Source: Bin87 sp034423115
GTDB lineage: Bacteria > Chloroflexota > Dehalococcoidia > Lucifugimonadales > UBA3495
Assembly (NCBI GenBank): GCA_034423115.1
Contig: DAOUJD010000066.1
Span: 1 to 64,000, forward strand
Direction: 5' to 3'
DNA: 64,000 nucleotides
The position numbers were made by a program, and so were the translations under genes. The notes beneath the pieces were generated by a model. It did no database searches. It was not told where the DNA came from and saw only the letters and a list, made by a program, of their open reading frames with translations. Each line of letters begins with the position of its first letter. Position 1 is the stretch's first letter. Of this stretch, positions 59,007-64,000 are shown one piece after another.

Positions 59007-60689
59007 CTAATTGTAGGCCCGCGGTCTGAACTCAGACGAACAATATCTAACGCTTTCCCAGAAACCGGCGGCCTCACGTTCAACATTGACCGTTTGCAGG
59101 AAGTCCCGGCTCGGGTCGTCGTAAATGATGCACGGCGCCCAGAGAGCGATGTCAGGGAACGCGAACAATAGTGCTATCACCAGGGCCATGCAGCCCATGA
59201 ATGGTAATACCCCTATGTACACGTCCGTAATCGTACTTTCTCGTAACGCCTCCTGGGCCGCCGCCGTTTGCTCTGCCATTTGTTGGTCAACGTCCTGTCT
59301 AACTCCGTGCAGGATGTACAGATTGATCCCTTCCGGGGGACTGATCAGGGCGGCCTCGACCAGGATCACCATGATGATGCCGAACCAGATCAAATCGACG
59401 CCGACTGCTTCCAGAGACGGGGTAAGGATCGGGATCGTGGTCACCAGCATGGCGAAACTTTCCATGAAAGTTCCCAGCAGCAGGTAGAAAAATACGAGGA
59501 TGATCACGAATTGCAGCGCGTTGAGGTTCAACCCCGTGATCCATTCGGAAATATCTTGGGATATACCCAAGCGGGCGAACGCGAAGCTCAGCGTGAACGC
59601 AGCCATGACGATCAGCATGATCATCGACGACGTGCGTACCGTCGATATGATGGCGTCCAGGAGCATAATCCGAATGCCGCGGGAGGCAGCTCCCCAATCT
59701 GCGTAGACTCCCAGCGGCTTTTTGAACAGTTCGTTGGCGATGGCCACCACAAGCGCGCCGAATACGCCCAGCGCTGCTGCTTCCGTAGGGGTTGCCCATC
59801 CGGTGTAGATCGAACCCAGAACCACCATGATGATAATCAGGACCGGAACGATCGCCAACAAACCAACGGTGGCTTCCTTTATCATCCGTAGCCATTCGGA
59901 CGTCGCCTCTCCGTAGGAAAGGGTAGAACGTCCCCGTCTGTAAGCGGCGCGTTCCACAGGGTCAGAGAGCGCTATTTCCGTTGCCTGTTCTCGCCTCAGG
60001 GCTTCACCTTGCTCATCGGTGTAACGCCTGATGCCGAGCCCGTTGAACCATGCGCGGTACAGCCTCCGGACCTCGTCGTCCATAGGCGCCGTCCGGGGCA
60101 GGATCACTGAGGTAACGACCATCATCAGGATCATCGTGAATGCCAGCAAAAACCCAGGCAAGAATCCGCCCATGTACAGGCGTCCGATGGACTCCTCAAC
60201 CAATACGCCGTAAATGATCAGGCCGATACTGGGGGGAATCAAAATTCCGAGCGTGCCGCCAGCCGCCAGGGACCCGATCACCAACCGCTCGCTGTAACCG
60301 CGTTGCCGGAACGAGGGCAGCGAGACCCGGCTGATGGTGGCGGAGGTCGCGACGCTGGATCCGGAACACGCCGCAAACACGGCACACGAAGCGATGTTGG
60401 TGTGCAGCAAGCCGCCGGGCAGGAAAACCAGCCAACGGGACAACGCTCCATACATCCGCTCTCCCATTCCAGAGCGGAGCATCAATTCGCCCATGAGCAG
60501 GAACAGCGGGACGGCCACCAGGATGAAGTTGGTGTTGCTTTCCCAGGCTTTGTTCCCAAGGATGTTCCAAAGCGGAGCATCCGAAAACGCCTGCATCATC
60601 ACCAGCGAAAGCACGCCCAAGGCGCCGGCTACATACAAGCCAATCAGGAAGAAAACTCCCATCATGCTGAACGCGGTGATGATTGCCAT
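59007..60689 (-). CDS. TRAP transporter large permease (DctM)
   Basis: A 560-residue multi-helix membrane protein that forms the Na+-coupled transport channel with DctQ. Family stretches are VAVPLFLLMGELMLRSGMGERMYGALSRWL, IASCAVFAACSGSSVATSATISRVSLP, LAAGGTLGILIPPSIGLIIYG and TPTEAAALGVFGALVVA. It is about 130 residues longer than usual. The extra length is a hydrophilic insertion (about 210-270, RRYTDEQGEALRREQATEIALSD) and a C-terminal extension ending in a soluble tail. It is the last gene of the operon and is followed by a terminator. Confidence 0.94.
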   Translation of the reverse strand: MAIITAFSMMGVFFLIGLYVAGALGVLSLVMMQAFSDAPLWNILGNKAWESNTNFILVAVPLFLLMGELMLRSGMGERMYGALSRWLVFLPGGLLHTNIASCAVFAACSGSSVATSATISRVSLPSFRQRGYSERLVIGSLAAGGTLGILIPPSIGLIIYGVLVEESIGRLYMGGFLPGFLLAFTMILMMVVTSVILPRTAPMDDEVRRLYRAWFNGLGIRRYTDEQGEALRREQATEIALSDPVERAAYRRGRSTLSYGEATSEWLRMIKEATVGLLAIVPVLIIIMVVLGSIYTGWATPTEAAALGVFGALVVAIANELFKKPLGVYADWGAASRGIRIMLLDAIISTVRTSSMIMLIVMAAFTLSFAFARLGISQDISEWITGLNLNALQFVIILVFFYLLLGTFMESFAMLVTTIPILTPSLEAVGVDLIWFGIIMVILVEAALISPPEGINLYILHGVRQDVDQQMAEQTAAAQEALRESTITDVYIGVLPFMGCMALVIALLFAFPDIALWAPCIIYDDPSRDFLQTVNVEREAAGFWESVRYCSSEFRPRAYN

Positions 60690-60773
60690 TTTCTGCAGTC
60701 CTCCGGAGAGTTACCGTAGGTCGAAAATAGGGTGCTTTGCTATGGATTCACTGGGGCTAGAGGAGGCCGAGTT

Positions 60774-61514
60774 CTACACGCCGGAAGCCGCTTCCTCGAC
60801 GATCTCGACGTTGGGCGCAAGCTCGGCTACGTCTCCACCTGAATTCTTGTGCCAGACCTCTAGCACCCCGCGTACTATCATGCTGAGCATCCACTCGAAC
60901 GAGGTAAATGCCAGCATGGTGAACCCGACTGCCACGATTATCTGGAATGCCCAAAGTTCTGGCAAAAAATTTGCAATCAGGTATGTGTTGGCTAAAGCAG
61001 GCTCACACCCGAGGGCAAGTTTGTCGGGATTGTCTTCTCCGAGCAAGTTCATCACGAAACGGTCAGTGCCGCTAGAAGACACATCCGGCGCGTTACGAAT
61101 ACAGTACGATTTGAGGACTTCTTTCCATGCATACCAAGCCGTGATAAGTCCGAAAAACCCTACCGAGCCCAACGCCAACCAGTCGGCAACCGATCGCATA
61201 TAAGGGTGAATACGCGAGAACAGAGGTAGTAAAACGTCGATGCGGACGTGAGAACCGGTGCGCAGGGAATAAGAGAACGCCCATGTTCCGGCGAACGCCA
61301 AGATATACCCGCCGATCAACTCCTGGTTTCCCAGCACAGGACCGCCAAGCTTGCGGACGATCACTTGGTAAGTGATGTATATCCCCAACAGGAGCAACAA
61401 AGAGCCGCAGATGTAACCGAATATTCGGTAGACGTAGTCCAGCCACCCGTCGATCCTGTAGATCAACCGGGTTATGCTGACGGGTGCGGATGTTGACGTG
61501 GGTTGGGTAGTCAA
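60774..61514 (-). CDS. TRAP transporter small permease (DctQ)
   Basis: A 246-residue, four-helix membrane protein that supports DctM and docks the binding protein. Recognisable segments are LLLLLGIYITYQVIVRKLGGPVLGNQELIGGYILAFAGTWAFSYSLRTGSHVRIDVL and LWAFQIIVAVGFTMLAF. An extra soluble loop (about 150-190) holds VSSSGTDRFVMNLLGEDNP. The TTG at 61514 is chosen because GGAGG lies 6 nt upstream, while the ATG-free extension to 61556 is unlikely. dctM starts 84 bp downstream. Confidence 0.9.
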   Translation of the reverse strand: MTTQPTSTSAPVSITRLIYRIDGWLDYVYRIFGYICGSLLLLLGIYITYQVIVRKLGGPVLGNQELIGGYILAFAGTWAFSYSLRTGSHVRIDVLLPLFSRIHPYMRSVADWLALGSVGFFGLITAWYAWKEVLKSYCIRNAPDVSSSGTDRFVMNLLGEDNPDKLALGCEPALANTYLIANFLPELWAFQIIVAVGFTMLAFTSFEWMLSMIVRGVLEVWHKNSGGDVAELAPNVEIVEEAASGV

Positions 61515-61782
61515 CTGGCGCCTCCAGGGAAGGTATTCGGGAGCGGCGAGACACACGCCTGCGGTTTAATTTCCGTCGTTTCCGTGGGCGAGAGATTGGA
61601 ACTGACCGCCAGTTTTGCAAGTGCGGACTATATTTGCCGGACAGATAAATGTCAACCAAACAGGTCACGGTCGCTACTGCCGCATCGTCCATCCGTCCGG
61701 CAATGAGTTTTAGGGTCTCGGCGAGGCCAAAGTGCGGGCTAGTTGACGTCCTCCGCCTGACCGGCAGCGCCGACCCTGACAC

Positions 61783-61872
61783 CTATAATGCTATCAACAT
61801 GCAGAGAGCTACAGCTAAAAGATATTTGCCGATGCCGATGCGGGACACCATTTCTTCGATGCGAATCTTCAT
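61783..61872 (-). CDS. 29-aa single-helix membrane microprotein in the TRAP operon
   Basis: A complete short gene that gene finders would skip. ATG at 61872 is preceded by AGGAGGGGGT, and it stops at TAG (61783-61785). The peptide has a charged start (MKIRIEEMVSRIGIGK) and a hydrophobic end (YLLAVALCMLIAL) long enough to enter the membrane. It lies between dctP and dctQ on the same strand, so it may be a small TRAP-associated protein or a leader. No homologue is known to me. The flanking non-coding stretches (61515-61782 and 61873-62111) show nothing else. Confidence 0.5.
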   Translation of the reverse strand: MKIRIEEMVSRIGIGKYLLAVALCMLIAL

Positions 61873-62111
61873 ACCCCCTCCTGTCGATCCAGCATTCCAA
61901 AAAGGGCGAACATTAGGTTCCCGGCACGTTGTTTTTGCAACGATTTTGCGAGTCTATGGCAAGCAGTTATCCTTGTCAAACGGAAAACAAATCCAAATAA
62001 ATGTTGCGACCAATAGAGGTTGGACCATAAGTCGATCAGGTTTCGTTAACTAATGAATTGAGGGCAGTCGTCAAACCGCCCTCAGAATTGCGAAAGTCGA
62101 TGTCCTGCGCC

Positions 62112-63128
62112 TTATTCGGTAGCAGAGGCCGTACCGTCGGGGTTGATCTTCACTTTGACGATTGGCGCGACCAGATCGTTGAAAATTACGGCGCCTTCAG
62201 AAGTGAGGCCCCCGACCCGGTCCACCCACCCGGGGACGACGTTTTCGATTGCCGACTGCCGTTGGTCATTCTTCATCTCGTCCGTGAACGTGATCTCCTT
62301 CATGCCTTGTTCCACGTTTTGGGCGATGGCGTTGGGCGCGAAGTGCTCGAAGAGCAACTGCCTGTTCAGGTACGCGTGCCGTGCCCCTTCTTCCAGGACG
62401 ATATTCTGCAGGTCCTTCGGCATCTCGTTCCAGCGATGCTCGCTGATCGAGAACCAGCTGTGACCCACTGAGACAATCGGGCCCACGAGATAGTCCGCCA
62501 CTTCGTACCAGCGCAGGCCATGTCCGCACGAGCCGCAGGATATCGCTCCGTCGATCACACCGCGCTCGAGAGCGGTGTACACGTCCGCGAACGCAATGAA
62601 CTGCGGATCGGCCCCCATACCAGACAGCAGGTCGCTCAGCACCGTGCTGTGGCTGCGGACCTTCAATCCTTGCAGGTCCTCCAGGCCGTCGACCTGGGGT
62701 TTGGCGAAGATGTAGTTGGGCACGGTCATCATGTAGGCGACCTGAATCCCGCCGTTCTGCTCGGTAACTTCCGCCATCTTGGGTTGGATGGCGTCAATGA
62801 CCGCCAATTGGGCAGCTTGCGTCGGATAGAGCCCCCAGAGGTTGCTCATGTCCATGATTGGGAAGTCGCCGCCCACGTAGCCGGAATAAATCTGCGCGGA
62901 GTCAAGCGTGCCGTCCTCGAACAATCGTAGAGAGTCAGGGCCGGCGATTCCCAGTTCTGGGAATGATGAAACTTCGAACACGACCTGGCCGTTGGTTCGT
63001 CGATTGACCCGCTCGACGAAACCGATGTCCTCGGTTTCAGCATAGTTTCCGATGGCGAGTCCACAGTCAACGAGCGTCCTATTGATGCAGGCCATCTGCA
63101 TTGCGAATTTCTGGCCCTGGGATTCCAA
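62112..63128 (-). CDS. TRAP transporter substrate-binding protein (DctP), lacking a visible signal peptide
   Basis: About 338 residues of DctP-type periplasmic binding protein: FVERVNRRTNGQVVFEVSSFPELGIAGPDSLRLFEDGTLD, LWGLYPTQ, LQGLKVRSHSTVLSDLLSGMGADPQFIAFADVYTALERGVIDGAISCGSCGHGLRWYEVADYL. It is paralogous to the DctP at the right edge, which reads GVTGGTPGYGQRWYE at the same place. Binding proteins need a signal peptide, but here the best start is a TTG without a ribosome-binding site. A TAA lies 13 codons upstream, right before CGEESGINFNL. It may be a 5'-damaged gene, or translation may be coupled to the small upstream gene. Confidence 0.75.
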   Translation of the reverse strand: MESQGQKFAMQMACINRTLVDCGLAIGNYAETEDIGFVERVNRRTNGQVVFEVSSFPELGIAGPDSLRLFEDGTLDSAQIYSGYVGGDFPIMDMSNLWGLYPTQAAQLAVIDAIQPKMAEVTEQNGGIQVAYMMTVPNYIFAKPQVDGLEDLQGLKVRSHSTVLSDLLSGMGADPQFIAFADVYTALERGVIDGAISCGSCGHGLRWYEVADYLVGPIVSVGHSWFSISEHRWNEMPKDLQNIVLEEGARHAYLNRQLLFEHFAPNAIAQNVEQGMKEITFTDEMKNDQRQSAIENVVPGWVDRVGGLTSEGAVIFNDLVAPIVKVKINPDGTASATE

Positions 63129-63167
63129 CGTCGTCAGATTGAAATTGATGCCGCTTTCCTCACCGCA

Positions 63168-63344
63168 TTACCATCCTGCCGGACTGCCACCGCCGTGAAC
63201 CGCGGGCACTGACGAGGTGCTTTCGCCGTCGCACGGAGTGCTCGCCATGGCTTCCTTGCCGCCGCTGGGCGAATCCACGATGCTGTTGCAGACATCACCG
63301 ACACTGCGCAGGTCACCGCAATCGGTCTTGTCCATCATCATCAT
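63168..63344 (-). CDS. 58-aa Cys-containing small protein coupled to DctP
   Basis: The frame starts with four consecutive ATG codons overlapping the stop of the preceding dctP (TGATG) and ends at TAA 63168. The peptide (MMMMDKTDCGDLRSVGDVC, then PSGGKEAMASTPCDG and VHGGGSPAGW) is acidic, has three Cys and is not hydrophobic. It is in the same frame as the next dctP, from which it is separated only by the TAA. It may be a real small gene or the altered 5' part of that dctP. Confidence 0.4.
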   Translation of the reverse strand: MMMMDKTDCGDLRSVGDVCNSIVDSPSGGKEAMASTPCDGESTSSVPAVHGGGSPAGW

Positions 63345-64000
63345 GGCTTGGTTTCGCTGGCGGTGCCATCGGAGTTGATGACCACACCGACGATCGGGCC
63401 GACCTTCTCATTGAAGATCTGGACGCCTTCCGAGCTCGGTCCGCCGGCTCGTTCCACCCAGTTAGGGATGATGAGATCGAGGGCGGTATCACGCATCTTG
63501 GCTTTGACGTCGTCCGGGAAATCGGAATATTCCATCCCTTCTTCGACGTTCAAGTTGATGCCGTCCGGATCCCACTGCTCTTTGAGCAAGCGCAGGTTTT
63601 CGGCTTCGTATTCCTTTCCGACTTCCTTGAGGACCGCTTTGCTTTCCTCGGACAGCTGGCTCCATTTGTCGCCGTTGACCGTGACGTAGGTGACGCCGAT
63701 GGAACCAACGATTGGCCCATACAGGTAATCAGTTACCTCATACCATCGTTGCCCATAACCGGGAGTTCCACCCGTGACGCCGCCGTCCAGCACTCCGCGC
63801 TCCAACGCGGTGTACACGTCGGCGAACGCGACGAATTGGCCCTCGGCTCCGAGGCCAGACAACAGGTCCCCGAGAATCGTGCTGTGCTGCCGGATTTTCT
63901 TGTCTTCAAACGCAGGCAGGTCGGGCAGAGGCTCACGGCTGAAGATGTACTGGTTGGGATAGTAATTCCTAAAAATGGGCTCGCCGCCCGTAGCATCACG
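63341..64000 (-). CDS. TRAP transporter substrate-binding protein (DctP), 5' end outside the window
   Basis: About 219 C-terminal residues are seen. The reading frame continues through the right edge without a stop (FRNYYPNQYIFSREPLPDLPAFEDKKIRQHSTILGDLLSGLG), followed by FVAFADVYTALERGVLDGGVTGGTPGYGQRWYEVTDYLYGP and VVINSDGTASETKP. It closely resembles the adjacent dctP, implying tandem duplication of the binding-protein gene and probably different substrates (organic acids or similar). Confidence 0.88.
   Translation of the reverse strand, partial: RDATGGEPIFRNYYPNQYIFSREPLPDLPAFEDKKIRQHSTILGDLLSGLGAEGQFVAFADVYTALERGVLDGGVTGGTPGYGQRWYEVTDYLYGPIVGSIGVTYVTVNGDKWSQLSEESKAVLKEVGKEYEAENLRLLKEQWDPDGINLNVEEGMEYSDFPDDVKAKMRDTALDLIIPNWVERAGGPSSEGVQIFNEKVGPIVGVVINSDGTASETKP

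Noticed and set aside
63168..63170. Recoding of the TAA upstream of dctP
   Set aside because: TAA is not a known selenocysteine or pyrrolysine codon, and the preceding sequence is not a signal peptide.
1..64000. CRISPR arrays, rRNA genes, prophage structural genes
   Set aside because: I looked for regularly spaced short repeats, conserved rRNA blocks and phage structural genes and saw none.

Overview
This window is a gene-dense, moderately GC-rich bacterial chromosome segment. It most resembles Chloroflexota, probably the Dehalococcoidia/SAR202 side. That placement is inference from several features: an 11-subunit complex I operon without nuoEFG, a 1607-residue GT39-like/DUF2298 fusion of the kind known from Chloroflexi and archaea, two LLM-type flavin oxidoreductases, a DnaD/DnaI-style primosome, a TRAP transporter with several binding-protein genes, and a UGSC-type selenoprotein. 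No rRNA or other marker that would fix the taxonomy is present.

Layout. 1-2.1 kb: VOC protein and a minus-strand LLM oxidoreductase. 2.1-13.9 kb: a MITE-like element and a sigma70-like promoter, followed by nuoA-B-C-(two small genes)-D-H-I-(Cys-rich gene)-J-K-L-M-N. 14-23.1 kb: SLOG-type nucleotide-binding protein, enolase, GAPDH, the giant membrane glycosyltransferase-like protein and a Gfo/Idh/MocA oxidoreductase. 23.2-24.8 kb (minus): a UGSC protein with an in-frame TGA that very probably encodes selenocysteine, plus its conserved neighbour. 24.8-28.8 kb (minus): rplI-dnaB-dnaD-like-dnaC/dnaI-like, a lagging-strand primosome operon. 28.9-30.3 kb (minus): speD-speE for polyamines.

30.3-35.8 kb is a decayed accessory region. 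It holds a 233-bp tandem duplication, transposase remnants, a fold-back repeat, the two ends of a gutted type ISP restriction-modification gene, an unusual class II tRNA with anticodon CAA, and the second copy of the MITE-like element. 35.8-43.7 kb returns to housekeeping: B12-binding-type radical SAM protein, fabF, recJ, lgt, ispE, rsmA and the SRP RNA gene. 43.8-49.8 kb: LLM oxidoreductase, a 1-kb repeat-bearing gap, NDUFA9-like reductase, folC, a second fabF and a SWIM protein. 50-56.3 kb: rny-ymdB-PHP-plsY-B-box membrane protein, converging on recA-recX. 56.4-58.9 kb: a candidate structured RNA, glutaredoxin, MoxR ATPase and a sugar nucleotidyltransferase. 59-64 kb: a TRAP transporter operon (dctP, dctP, dctQ, dctM) with two tiny genes, closed by a clear terminator and cut by the right window edge.

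Functionally the window combines energy conservation (complex I without the NADH module, glycolysis), DNA replication and repair (dnaB/dnaD/dnaC, recJ, recA/recX), RNA turnover and translation (rny, rplI, rsmA, SRP RNA), lipid and isoprenoid synthesis (fabF x2, plsY, ispE), lipoprotein maturation (lgt), polyamines and organic-acid uptake. The most distinctive items are the probable selenoprotein with a SECIS-like hairpin, the Ser-bodied tRNA with a Leu anticodon, the twin-AAA+ helicase loader, and the paired MITE-like elements with co-varying terminal repeats.
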